DNA of 64,000 nucleotides from Desulfomicrobium apsheronum (GCF_900114115.1 NZ_FORX01000008.1:85148-149147), one strand, 5' to 3'; positions 8,245 through 15,796 are shown, numbered from the stretch's first letter. Program-made: numbers and translations. The notes: generated from the sequence alone by a model not told the origin.

Positions 8245-8320
8245 GGGCCAATAGCTCAGTTGGTAGAGCCCCCGGCTCATAACCGGATGGTCCCAGGTTC
8301 GACCCCTGGTTGGCCCACCA
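8245..8320 (+). tRNA. tRNA with CAT anticodon (elongator Met, or Ile2)
   Basis: A 76-base cloverleaf: acceptor GGGCCAA/TTGGCCC, D arm GCTC/GAGC, anticodon loop CTCATAA (anticodon CAT), T loop TTCGACC, encoded CCA. The anticodon stem has a C-A mismatch at its base. CAT may be methionine or, if modified by TilS, isoleucine; I cannot decide from sequence. The integrase gene downstream makes its 3' end the probable attachment site. Confidence 0.92.
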
Positions 8321-8327
8321 TTCACAC

Positions 8328-8357
8328 AAAAAAAGCCCGCTCAATGCGGGCTTTTTT
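8328..8357 (+). terminator. Intrinsic terminator after the tRNA
   Basis: An AAAAAGCCCGC / GCGGGCTTTTT hairpin with a five-base loop, ending in a T run, starts eight bases after the tRNA CCA. It also separates the tRNA from the integrase. Confidence 0.85.
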
Positions 8358-8442
8358 GCGCCAATCGCAAACCATTCCGGGTCGTTATATTCATTATCCT
8401 TCAGCATCTTCCATTTTGCTGCTAAGTGTGTAAACTCATTTT

Positions 8443-8505
8443 TGGGGTATCAATTTGGGGTATCCCGCCCCATGTGGGGTATCTTGAGTCAAAAATGGGG
8501 GTATC
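8443..8505. repeat. Four TGGGGTATC direct repeats before the integrase (likely arm sites)
   Basis: Copies lie at 8443-8451, 8456-8464, 8475-8483 and 8496-8505 (the last has an extra G). They lie between the tRNA attachment site and the integrase start. P4-type integrases bind short direct repeats as arm-type sites here, so that role is inferred; autoregulation of the integrase is also possible. Confidence 0.65.
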
Positions 8506-8507
8506 CA

Positions 8508-9698
8508 ATGCTTACAGACGCACAGATTCGAGCGGCAAAGCCATCCGACAAGGCGTACAAACTTTACGACGCGGACGGTCTCTTCCTCTTCGTCCCACCT
8601 TCCGGATCAAAGCTGTGGAGAATGAAGTATCGAGAGAACGGAAAAGAAAAATTGGCGAGTTTTGGCAAATACCCCATTGTCACCCTTAATGAAGCCAGAC
8701 TCAAGAAAGACGAGTTCAAGATCGCTCTGGGCCGTGGAGAACTGCCGCCCAAGGCACAACGAAAAGACGAAAGCCTCGAAAAGATCGCCCGGGAGTGGTA
8801 TTCCAAAAAAGCCCCAGGCTGGGCGGAGTCACACGCTGTCAAGATTATGCTCGGATTGGAGAAAAACGTGTTTCCCTTCATCGGCAGTCGCACAATGGAC
8901 AGCCTTGAGCCCCCCGAGATCCTTGCGCTCTTGCGGCGCATCGAAGCCAGGGGCGCGGTAGATCTCGCGCACAGAACACGCGGAATAATCGGACAGGTAT
9001 TCCGTTATGCAATCGCGACCGGTCGCGCAACTCGCAATCCGGCAGGGGATCTGGTTGGAGCGATTCCTCCCGCTCGGGTTCAACACTACCCCGCCCTCAC
9101 CGACCCGGCTGAAGTCGGAGCACTGCTGCGTGCAATCGAGGCTTTTACCGGAACACCCCATGTGCGCGTCGCTCTGCGGCTTGCCCCCATGCTTTTTGTA
9201 CGTCCTGGGGAACTTCGAAAGATGGAATGGTCGGAACTGGACTTGTCCGGCCGGGAATGGTGCATTCCGGCAGAAAAAATGAAGACACGGAATCCGCACA
9301 TCGTCCCCCTAGCCCTCCAGGCAACTGAATTGCTGGGAGAGTTGCCCAAGGTCGGCCAGTACGTTTTCCCCAATGGTGGCAAAGACAAGTCGAAGGCCAT
9401 GAGTGAGGCGGCTATCAATGCCGCCCTTCGACGCCTCGGTTACGACACGAAAAGCGAGATCACGGCCCATGGGTTTCGCGCCATAGCCCGAACGCTTCTG
9501 CATGAACGCCTGCGCATCGATCCAGTCATCATTGAGCACCAACTTGCGCATGCAGTGCCCGACACCCTTGGACGTGCCTATAATCGAACCAAGTTTCTCG
9601 ATGAAAGAAGGAAGATGATGCAACTTTGGGCAGATTATCTGGACGAATTGAAGGCAGGTCAGGGCCGCAAGGTGTTGCCTTTCACGGTCAACGAGTGA
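8508..9698 (+). CDS. P4-type tyrosine integrase
   Basis: The 396-residue protein has the DUF4102 N-terminal domain (LTDAQIRAAKPSDKAYKLYD, LWRMKYRENGKEKLASFGKYP), a core-binding SAM-like domain (about 95-180) and a tyrosine recombinase catalytic domain with Arg in RPGELRKMEW, His-x-x-Arg in HGFRA, and the tyrosine region LGRAYNRTKF. Such enzymes insert islands into tRNA 3' ends. ATG 8508 is chosen because the DUF4102 domain begins there; upstream frame codons overlap the tRNA and repeats. It defines the left edge of an island. The catalytic domain looks intact. Confidence 0.92.
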   Translation: MLTDAQIRAAKPSDKAYKLYDADGLFLFVPPSGSKLWRMKYRENGKEKLASFGKYPIVTLNEARLKKDEFKIALGRGELPPKAQRKDESLEKIAREWYSKKAPGWAESHAVKIMLGLEKNVFPFIGSRTMDSLEPPEILALLRRIEARGAVDLAHRTRGIIGQVFRYAIATGRATRNPAGDLVGAIPPARVQHYPALTDPAEVGALLRAIEAFTGTPHVRVALRLAPMLFVRPGELRKMEWSELDLSGREWCIPAEKMKTRNPHIVPLALQATELLGELPKVGQYVFPNGGKDKSKAMSEAAINAALRRLGYDTKSEITAHGFRAIARTLLHERLRIDPVIIEHQLAHAVPDTLGRAYNRTKFLDERRKMMQLWADYLDELKAGQGRKVLPFTVNE

Positions 9699-9758
9699 CA
9701 TCTCCTGCGATGACTGCTAATATTTGACAACGTGGATAGACGCGATAGTCTCTCCCCT

Positions 9759-9785
9759 GCCCCGGGCTTGCCTGGGGCTTTTTTT
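9759..9785 (+). terminator. Terminator after the integrase
   Basis: A GCCCCGG...CCTGGGGC hairpin is followed by seven or more T. It lies 60 bases after the integrase stop and directly abuts the ISL3 left end at 9786. Confidence 0.7.
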
Positions 9786-9789
9786 GGGT

Positions 9790-10377
9790 TCATCCGGTTA
9801 AAGCGTACTTGGCTTCGTGAATCCCCAGAATTCTGAGTTTAAAGAACTCCTGATCCCGGTAGCCGTACGCCTGCCTTTTGAGCGTCTTGATCTTGTTGTT
9901 GGTTCCTTCCATGGGCCCAGAGGATATGGGATGGTCGTACCAAGCCAGGATGCCAGTTCGGTACGTGGCCATGGTCTTGCCCATCTTCACCAATGGGCCA
10001 ACTTCTGAAGCCAGGGCGCTGTTTATCCACTGCTCAATATACACGGCCGCAGCGGCCTTGTTCGGCTGGTTCCAGATCTGCCGCAGCTCCTCTTTGAGGT
10101 AATAGGCTTTCGCCAACGGCTCATTGGCCTCCAGCGCCTCTTGCAACCGCTCGTGCTCCTGCCGCTCCGGGTTAAGGTTTTCCGGATTCTTCAGCAAAAT
10201 CCAGCGGCTGCCTTTGAGCACGCTCTTACCCATCTTGTCCTGCAACTCGCGGTGAAGCTTGCGACGCACCTCCGTGAGCCTGTCGTTCATCAGCTTCACC
10301 ACATGGAAATGGTCGAGGACCACGGCAACGCCGGGCAGATGTTCAAGCACGGACCCGATATAGGCTGCACTCATATC
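9790..10377 (-). pseudogene. ISL3 transposase, C-terminal part
   Basis: The 196 codons carry the second catalytic Asp (DMSAAYIGSVLEHLPG), the family motif VVLDHFHVVKLMND and the final Glu region (SSGPMEGTNNKIKTLKRQAYGYRD) of the ISL3 DDE domain. The frame begins exactly at the IS3 element's inverted repeat (10378), and the upstream half of the gene lies on the far side at 11586-11868. It cannot make active transposase. Confidence 0.88.
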
Positions 10378-10447
10378 TGACCTGCTTGGCTCTTTTCAGA
10401 CCAGTCGAAACTTGAGATAGGTTTCTCCCTCAACCACGAGGGAACTG

Positions 10448-10711
10448 ATGAAAAAGGGACGATTTTCCGAAGAGCAAATGGTGGGCATACTGCGCGAAGC
10501 TGACCGTAGTCCGGTGGCCCAAGTGGCCAAGAAGCATGGAATCAGCGAGCAGACGATCTACACGTGGCGCCAGCGGTTCGCAGGCATGTCCGCCGATGAC
10601 GTAAAGCGGCTACGCCTGTTGGAACAAGAGAACACGCGGCTGAAGAAGATCCTTGCGGAACGGGACCTTGAAATTGAGGTCATGAAGGAAATCGCCGCAA
10701 AAAAATGGTAG
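10448..10711 (+). CDS. IS3-family transposase OrfA
   Basis: The 87-residue protein has the HTH_Tnp_1 fold (KKGRFSEEQMVGILREAD, VAQVAKKHGISEQTIYTWRQRF) and a leucine-zipper-like tail (RLRLLEQENTRLKKILAERDLE). It binds the element's ends. It ends in a run of seven A (at about 10698-10704) just before its stop, a typical -1 slippery site joining it to OrfB. Confidence 0.92.
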   Translation: MKKGRFSEEQMVGILREADRSPVAQVAKKHGISEQTIYTWRQRFAGMSADDVKRLRLLEQENTRLKKILAERDLEIEVMKEIAAKKW

Positions 10712-11559
10712 GCGCACCCGTCCGACGCCTCCAGGTGGGATACGCCAGGAGCCGCGGACTTTCACAACGCAGGGCGTGTGCGCTGTTATCCACCTCCCGA
10801 TCGTCACTCCGCTATGAGTCGCGCCTGGAGGCCCGAGACAAGCCGCTGATAGCGGCGATGACGGATCTGGCTGCGACGTATCCGCGCTTCGGATATCGCC
10901 GGATCAACGTGTTCATGGAGCGCCAGGGGCATTTCATGGGCGTCGACAAGGCGTACCGCTTGTGGTCCAAGGCTGGATTGCAGGTGCCCAGAAAACGGCC
11001 TCGGAAGCGGATTGCGGCGTCCCGTCCGCGACCACAACTGCCGATGGGTGCAAACGAACTGTGGGCGTACGACTTTGTCTACGACGCCTGTGCAAATGGT
11101 CAGCAGATCAAATGCCTGACCGTGGTGGATGAATATACGCGGGAGAGTCTGGCTATAGACGTTGCCGGCAGCATCAGGTCGTGTCGGGTTATCGAGGTGT
11201 TGTCGCGCCTGATCAGCGAACGCGGAGCCCCTCTGAGTCTTCGCTCTGACAACGGTCCGGAGTTTGTGTCGAAGGCGTTGCTCAAATGGGCAGCCCGGGA
11301 ATCTCTGGAGTTGGCGCTGATTGAGCCAGGCAAGCCATGGCAGAACGGTTTGAACGAGAGTTTTAACGGCAAATTTCGAGACGAGTGCCTGTCGATGGAA
11401 TGGTTCCGGTGTCGGGCTGAGGCAAGGGTTGTGATCGAGGAATGGAGGCGGCACTACAACTCCGTTCGCCCGCACTCAAGCTTGAACAACATGACACCCG
11501 AACACTTCTGTCGGCAGTATGGAAAAAACTTGAACCGTGGGGAAACCCTCAAGAATTGA
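10705..11559 (+). CDS. IS3-family transposase OrfB (DDE integrase domain)
   Basis: The 284-residue frame overlaps OrfA by seven bases in the -1 frame. It has the HTH_21 segment (YPRFGYRRINVFMERQG) and the rve DDE core with Asp in WAYDFVYD, Asp in LRSDNGPEF and Glu in NGLNESFNGKFRDECLS, then the standard end HYNSVRPHSSLNNMTPEHF. All catalytic residues are present, so the element could still move. It is normally made as an OrfAB fusion by frameshifting at the A7 run. Confidence 0.93.
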   Translation: MVGAPVRRLQVGYARSRGLSQRRACALLSTSRSSLRYESRLEARDKPLIAAMTDLAATYPRFGYRRINVFMERQGHFMGVDKAYRLWSKAGLQVPRKRPRKRIAASRPRPQLPMGANELWAYDFVYDACANGQQIKCLTVVDEYTRESLAIDVAGSIRSCRVIEVLSRLISERGAPLSLRSDNGPEFVSKALLKWAARESLELALIEPGKPWQNGLNESFNGKFRDECLSMEWFRCRAEARVVIEEWRRHYNSVRPHSSLNNMTPEHFCRQYGKNLNRGETLKN

Positions 11560-11585
11560 GTGGTCCGAAGTTTCCCGGCAGGTCA

Positions 11586-11868
11586 GCTCGGCAATACGCA
11601 ACTCGATTCGGCGGACAAGTCCACATGACGCACACCCAATCCGTGGCACCTCGACGACCAGCCAGACAGGTTTTAAGCCAACTGGCACCGTGCGCAACCA
11701 TCGTTCTGATACGCCCCGGTGGACGACATTACGGCTTCGGCAGCATGGACAGCGGACCAGCGTGCCCTTGGGGCGCACATGCAGGAGGATGTTCCCTCCT
11801 ACGAATTCCTGCCGGACGTAGTCATAGCCAGGCAGCCCGAACGCATGGTACAAGAAGCTCGTGGACAT
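11586..11868 (-). pseudogene. ISL3 transposase, N-terminal part
   Basis: The first 94 codons (MSTSFLYHAFGLPGYDYV) include the ISL3 zinc-binding domain, with cysteines in RCPCCRSRNVVHRG and ASCGLVRRIEL. The frame runs on into the IS3 inverted repeat at 11585 and is no longer transposase after that. Confidence 0.85.
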
Positions 11869-11916
11869 GGCGGTTCATCCTCTTGGTTTTTATTGGCGTA
11901 AAAACTTGATGAACCC

Positions 11917-12097
11917 CATGTCCCTTCATTTTGTCAAAAGTACGCTCCAGCCGGATGAACATTTTTTTGTTCAAAAATCCTTCACAGTTTATATAAAAAA
12001 CTATTATTAAATACTATTTACTATACACAAATTTTTGATTTGAATTTTACACTAATGTTTATATTAAAATATAAATCTAAACTATTATAGTTGTGAA
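11917..12097. other. AT-rich spacer after the IS cluster
   Basis: Strongly AT-rich (long A/T runs from 11960), in contrast to the GC-rich chromosome. No gene, tRNA or strong hairpin is seen. The composition supports foreign origin of this part of the island. Confidence 0.5.
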
Positions 12098-12325
12098 TTA
12101 TTCATCGAACAATTCAACTATTTTTACATTCAATCCCTTGGCAATTATTGCAAGAGTTTCAAGCTTACATAATTTAATTTGGCTTGTTCTGGCTCGCTCA
12201 ATAATTTTTGTGGACAACTTTGTTTCATTTGAAAGCGCTACTATGGATATTTTTTTCTCTTCCATGATTCGCTTCACATTACTCGTAATCCCTGTTGTTT
12301 CCGAACGAATATCGTAAATTGACAT
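12098..12325 (-). CDS. Small XRE/Cro-type HTH regulator
   Basis: The 75-residue protein is almost entirely one helix-turn-helix domain of the Cro/C1 type (VKRIMEEKKISIVALSNETKLSTKIIERAR then KLETLAIIAKGLNVKIVELFDE). It is divergent from the metallophosphoesterase genes, 155 bp apart, so it probably represses them, itself, or both. The gene is AT-rich, unlike the phosphoesterase genes. No toxin-like partner is adjacent. Confidence 0.82.
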   Translation of the reverse strand: MSIYDIRSETTGITSNVKRIMEEKKISIVALSNETKLSTKIIERARTSQIKLCKLETLAIIAKGLNVKIVELFDE

Positions 12326-12480
12326 GACCCCACCACCGTCCTGATTGTTTTGAGCGAGACTACCGGAAATGTATTGACAAGCCCAACGTAATATATTACC
12401 GCATTCATCAACCTATACCTTCTCCCGGCACCGACATTAAAGCCGTGTCTTGAGAAAAAATCTATTACTTACCGATTGTT

Positions 12481-13203
12481 ATGAAAATTATCATCATGGG
12501 CGACATTCACGCAGATTTTGGGTCATTGAACCAGTTTCTGAACAAACAGAAGCCGGACATTGTTCTGCAATGCGGAGATTTCGGCTGGTGGCCACATCGA
12601 CACGGAACAGAGAAAATCACCAGAAATCGCCGATTCGATCAGTATTCCATCAAGCCGCAAAGCACAAAAATATACTGGTGCGACGGGAATCACGAAAATC
12701 ACGACGATCTGCAGGAACGCGTAAAGGCTGCCCCGGACGGGCCGATTGAGATCCCGGTTCCCGGCTGTTTCTACATGCCAAGGGGTTCAGTCTTGACCTT
12801 ACCAGACGGCAGGAACGTCCTCTTCTTCGGGGGAGCCATGTCCACCGACAGGGACGGTCGAACCGAAGGCGACGACTGGTGGGCGAAAGAGGTGCCCACT
12901 GTCGAGGACCTTGATCATGCCCGGGCGCAAGTTGCTGCCCATGGCGGACGCGTTGATATCGTGATTTCACACACTGGACCTACACGATTCTTGCGAAAGC
13001 TCCCGGCGAAAGAAATCAACCCGGCCAGGCTTATGGACCCCACGGTGGCCCTTCTAGACACGGTTCTGGAGGAGTTTCAGCCGAGGCAGTGGTTTTTTGG
13101 GCACTTCCACTTACACGCAAATGGAGTTGATCAGGGTTGCGCTTGGCAGTGCCTGAGCGGAGAAGGCCTGGGGGGCACGTGGTGGGTGGAGCTGAGCTCG
13201 TAG
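12481..13203 (+). CDS. Metallophosphoesterase (island copy 1)
   Basis: The 240-residue protein has the calcineurin-type metal-binding motifs in order: GDIHADF (8-14), CGDFGWW, GNHENHD, ISHTGP and GHFHLHANG, so both metals should bind. The substrate could be a phosphodiester, a nucleotide or RNA; sequence alone does not say. It differs from the next two copies: longer middle and WW-containing loops. Its stop codon lies inside a perfect 20-bp hairpin (13197-13241). Spacing to the next gene is about 145 bp, with the hairpin between. Confidence 0.85.
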   Translation: MKIIIMGDIHADFGSLNQFLNKQKPDIVLQCGDFGWWPHRHGTEKITRNRRFDQYSIKPQSTKIYWCDGNHENHDDLQERVKAAPDGPIEIPVPGCFYMPRGSVLTLPDGRNVLFFGGAMSTDRDGRTEGDDWWAKEVPTVEDLDHARAQVAAHGGRVDIVISHTGPTRFLRKLPAKEINPARLMDPTVALLDTVLEEFQPRQWFFGHFHLHANGVDQGCAWQCLSGEGLGGTWWVELSS

Positions 13204-13241
13204 TCTGGAAGTGCCAAAATGTGGCACTTCCAGACTACGAG
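13197..13241. other. Perfect 20-bp hairpin over the stop codon of phosphoesterase 1
   Basis: Arms 13197-13216 (CTCGTAGTCTGGAAGTGCCA) and 13222-13241 are exact reverse complements with a five-base loop (AAATG). The TAG at 13201-13203 is the stop of the upstream gene. No T run follows in either direction, so it is not a standard terminator. Possible roles are RNA processing, stability or attenuation. Confidence 0.85.
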
Positions 13242-13347
13242 ACGACGGTGAAAAGTGGGCTTTGGAGGTGGTGGTGTGAAAGTTGAAATGGGTGCAGGAT
13301 TCCTAGCGGGAGGCCTGGGGACCAAATCTGAAAAACTGCGGGGGAGT

Positions 13348-14031
13348 ATGATTCTGTTCGCAGGCGACTGCCAAGGGGATTTCGTGCCTATCATCGAGGA
13401 GGCCGACGATGCCTTGGCTGTCGTGCTCTTGGGCGACCAGGAGCCGCAGGTGTCCCTGGCCGATGAGTTGGGGCCTGGCTTGGCCAGAAAATCGTGGTGG
13501 ATCTACGGAAACCACGACAGTGACTATTTGGACTTCTTCGAAAATCACAAATCCATGGCCGACCGGAACCTGCACTGCCGGATGATCGAGATCGATGGCG
13601 TGCGGATCGCGGGCCTGGGCGGTGTGTTCCGCGCAAAAAAGTTCGAAATTGACCAGACCACGCGCCTGGACGAGGTGGATCTGGACTGCCCACAAGACTA
13701 CCGGGAAGCATGGATCAAACTGCGGCGAGGCGGACGAGCGTACCCCGCAGACTTCACCTCAATCTTTCCTGACGATCTGAAATCCTTGCTGGAGCTGGCG
13801 GGACACGTGGACGTGCTGGTCACGCACGAGGCGCCGGAAAGCCATGCGCTCGGCTACCAGCTCATCGGCGACCTAGCCCGCGCCATGGGCGTCAAGATGA
13901 TCATCCACGGCCACCACCACGAGCGCTACAGCGGAACTATCACGGGTGGAATTCGCGTCGAAGGCCTCGGATTGGCAAGGACATCCGAAGGATTTTTCTG
14001 GCTGGACCACGGCCTTGGAGAGCGGCGATGA
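13348..14031 (+). CDS. Metallophosphoesterase (copy 2, altered first motif)
   Basis: The 227-residue protein has GDCQGDF, LLGDQEP, GNHDSD, VTHEAPES and IHGHHHER. The motif I position that is normally His (GDxH) is Gln here, while its neighbour copy 3 has GDCHGDF, so one metal site may be weakened. It is otherwise closely similar to copy 3 (MADRNLHCR, EIDG-RIAGLGG), showing tandem duplication. ATG 13348 is taken because the motif starts five residues in; the codons upstream lie in the Gly-rich leader after the hairpin. It overlaps copy 3 by four bases. Confidence 0.85.
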   Translation: MILFAGDCQGDFVPIIEEADDALAVVLLGDQEPQVSLADELGPGLARKSWWIYGNHDSDYLDFFENHKSMADRNLHCRMIEIDGVRIAGLGGVFRAKKFEIDQTTRLDEVDLDCPQDYREAWIKLRRGGRAYPADFTSIFPDDLKSLLELAGHVDVLVTHEAPESHALGYQLIGDLARAMGVKMIIHGHHHERYSGTITGGIRVEGLGLARTSEGFFWLDHGLGERR

Positions 14032-14891
14032 TCCTTTTCGTTGGGGACTGCCACGGTGACTTTGAACCCATGCTTACGGCCGCAACCGAGGCCACGGCAG
14101 TCATCCTTCTCGGGGATCAGGAACCCCTCTACGATCTGGCGTCCATCCTCGGCCCGGAGATCGCGGCAAAGACATGGTGGATATTCGGCAACCATGACAG
14201 CGATGATCCCGAATACCTGACGCACCACGCGGCCATGGCCGACAGAAACCTGCACTGCCGCGTGGTTGAGATCGATGGCCTGCGCATCGCCGGACTCGGC
14301 GGCACCTTTCGGTCCAATATCATGGGCGTTGACCGACAGACGACGTTGAGTGACCTGCCCCACGTCCGCCCCCAGGACACTCGCCAAAGCCTGGCACTGA
14401 TCCGCAAGGGCAAGAAGCTCGCCCCGCAGGATCACACGACCATTTTCCCGGAAGACCTTGCGCTGATGGCCCGCCTTGCCGGCAAGACCCGCGTCGACGT
14501 CCTCGTGAGTCACGAAGCCCCGGAGTCCCATCGACTCGGCTATCGGATTCTGGGTGATGCGACCCGCGCCCTCAAAGCCAGGATTCACGTTCACGGCCAT
14601 CACCACGAGCGTTATGACGCCATGATTGATGGAGGCGTCCGGGTTGCCGGGGTGGGGATGTCGGGCATGATGATTGAATGGCTGCAGCCAAGTGATGGGC
14701 TCTTTTGGCTTTCGGCCTTTCCTGGCGGCAACGTGCTTGCGATGGGATACGACCCGAAAAAAAAGATGTTCCAAGGCGAGTTCGTCGGCCTGGAAGGGTG
14801 CAAAGATCTTACGGCCCCCGACCTGAAAACCATGCAGGAAAAAGGCGCCCTGCTTCTTGAAACGTTCATGAAGAAACCCAAGCGTAGATAA
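14028..14891 (+). CDS. Metallophosphoesterase (copy 3)
   Basis: The 287-residue protein has all motifs intact: GDCHGDF, LLGDQEP, GNHDSD, VSHEAPES and VHGHHHER. It has a 60-residue C-terminal extension absent from copy 2 (LFWLSAFPGGNVLAMGYDPKKKMFQGEFVGLEG, positions about 220-287, given here only in part). ATGA overlap with copy 2 indicates coupled translation, so an altered and an intact copy are made in similar amounts, perhaps as a heteromer (inference). A small unknown gene follows after 13 bases. Confidence 0.85.
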   Translation: MILFVGDCHGDFEPMLTAATEATAVILLGDQEPLYDLASILGPEIAAKTWWIFGNHDSDDPEYLTHHAAMADRNLHCRVVEIDGLRIAGLGGTFRSNIMGVDRQTTLSDLPHVRPQDTRQSLALIRKGKKLAPQDHTTIFPEDLALMARLAGKTRVDVLVSHEAPESHRLGYRILGDATRALKARIHVHGHHHERYDAMIDGGVRVAGVGMSGMMIEWLQPSDGLFWLSAFPGGNVLAMGYDPKKKMFQGEFVGLEGCKDLTAPDLKTMQEKGALLLETFMKKPKRR

Positions 14892-14904
14892 CAGGAGGAC
14901 ACCC

Positions 14905-15210
14905 ATGCGCACAATGGTCTATGACTTCTCCAAGGTGAGGCCTCCAAAAAAACCAATTGACCCCGAAGAGGTGGCTACGCTCAGGCGGATACTGCGAAAA
15001 TATCCTTGCGACATCGAAGACGACCGTATCCGCCTTCACCTTGAGCTCAATGTGACTCCAGAGGAGCGCCTGATTCTGCGTAAGTATCTGATGGCGAAGG
15101 GCTACCACGCCACCAAGGATGCGGTTGCGGAGCTGGACGCAATGAATTTCAGCGCACGCTCGCAGCAATTCCACATAATCTCTTCAAAAGACAAGGGCAC
15201 CAATTTCTAA
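14905..15210 (+). CDS. Small unknown protein of the phosphoesterase operon
   Basis: The 101-residue protein is charged and mainly helical, without signal peptide or membrane segment (RTMVYDFSKVRPPKKPIDPEE, LHLELNVTPEERLILRKYLMAKGY given in part). GGAGG lies seven bases before the ATG, the best ribosome site in the operon. Placement 13 bases after phosphoesterase copy 3 suggests a shared transcript. I recognise no family. Confidence 0.7.
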   Translation: MRTMVYDFSKVRPPKKPIDPEEVATLRRILRKYPCDIEDDRIRLHLELNVTPEERLILRKYLMAKGYHATKDAVAELDAMNFSARSQQFHIISSKDKGTNF

Positions 15211-15640
15211 AATTGCCAGCTATCCACAGGGTCCCTTCCGGTCCATTGTCACCAAGTTCAGAGCCAACATGTCCAAATCTCATGGATAGCTCTCCGTATT
15301 CTTGAATCATCAACTTTTGACGGAGTTATCTACCGCAGATCCACAGAATTCCGTAAGACACCCCGCAAAAAAAACACACTCAACCTACCAACCTGATTAT
15401 TGTCTTACATCCTATTATTCTTGACACTTTCTAAGGCATGGGGCTTAACTCCGGTTGACAAAAAAAGTAGCACCGTTTGTGTTTAAAAATACGAGGTCGT
15501 CCCACCTGTATAGGATCATGATCGATTTTTTTCTGGTAGGTTGCTGAATTTTCAACCACTCGAAACATGAAGGTTCCTTGATATTCATGTTCGGAGAAAA
15601 CTGTATTTGATTGCCTGAAATCCACTAAGGAGGGAGCTGG
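15211..15640. other. Gene-free region before the helicase fragment
   Basis: About 430 bases without a convincing gene. A nine-base inverted repeat (AGCTATCCA at 15218-15226, TGGATAGCT at 15283-15291) and two TTGACA boxes (15421, 15455) are visible; neither box has a good -10 partner. A 64-codon minus frame at 15431-15625 has no ribosome site or recognisable motif and is not called. Confidence 0.45.
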
Positions 15641-15796
15641 ATGTCCGTCTATGCACCTGGGGCGCGTATTGTCGTGCGTGATGCGGAATGGTTGGTTCGG
15701 CAGGTCGAGCGAACCGATATGGCTGGCGACGCCCTCAAGGTGGTGGGAATCTCCGAGTTGGTTCGGAATCGGGAAGCCATTTACCGCTCATCGTGA
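15641..15796 (+). pseudogene. Truncated N-terminus of a SNF2-type helicase (defence-system type)
   Basis: AAGGAGG precedes ATG 15641, and the 51 codons read SVYAPGARIVVRDAEWLVRQ, then VVGISELVRNREAIY, before a stop at 15794. This is, to my recognition, the conserved start of the roughly 1000-residue SNF2/DEAD helicases found in DISARM (DrmD) and DUF499/DUF1156 phage-defence clusters. The helicase motifs are absent, and no later part is found downstream, where genes on the opposite strand begin. The good start signal with an abrupt end suggests deletion at the island edge. Confidence 0.6.

Larger units (their letters stand above)
10378..11585 (+). mobile_element. IS3-family element (IS407-like group), 1208 bp
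   Basis: Both ends read TGACCTGC inward and stay similar for about 45 bases (GACCA, CTTGAG and GTTTC blocks in register), so they are terminal inverted repeats. The element carries an orfA and an overlapping orfB. The flanking bases do not repeat, although this group normally makes a short target duplication. Together with the missing middle of the ISL3 transposase this points to a deletion at or after insertion. Confidence 0.85.
9786..11916 (-). mobile_element. ISL3-family insertion sequence, interrupted and internally deleted
   Basis: The outer ends share GGGTTCATC in inverted orientation (9786-9794 and 11908-11916). Inside are the C-terminal and N-terminal parts of one ISL3 transposase on the minus strand, separated by an IS3-family element at 10378-11585. 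About 100 codons between the parts are missing compared with a usual transposase of about 400 residues, so the element lost DNA as well as being interrupted. No flanking target duplication is evident. Confidence 0.8.

Noticed and set aside
12373..12400. TTGACA box as promoter of the phosphoesterase operon
   Set aside because: No -10 sequence at a 16-18 base distance; the AT-rich run that follows is 12 bases away.
13197..13241. Integron attC site
   Set aside because: The perfect hairpin lacks the GTTRRRY core sites and the extrahelical bases of attC, and no integron integrase is present.
15218..15350. Possible DnaA boxes (TATCCACA, GATCCACA) as an origin
   Set aside because: Only two imperfect boxes, no replication initiator gene nearby and no AT-rich unwinding region beside them.
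15431..15625. 64-codon minus frame near the helicase fragment
   Set aside because: No ribosome site, no motif, and composition like the surrounding AT-rich non-coding DNA.
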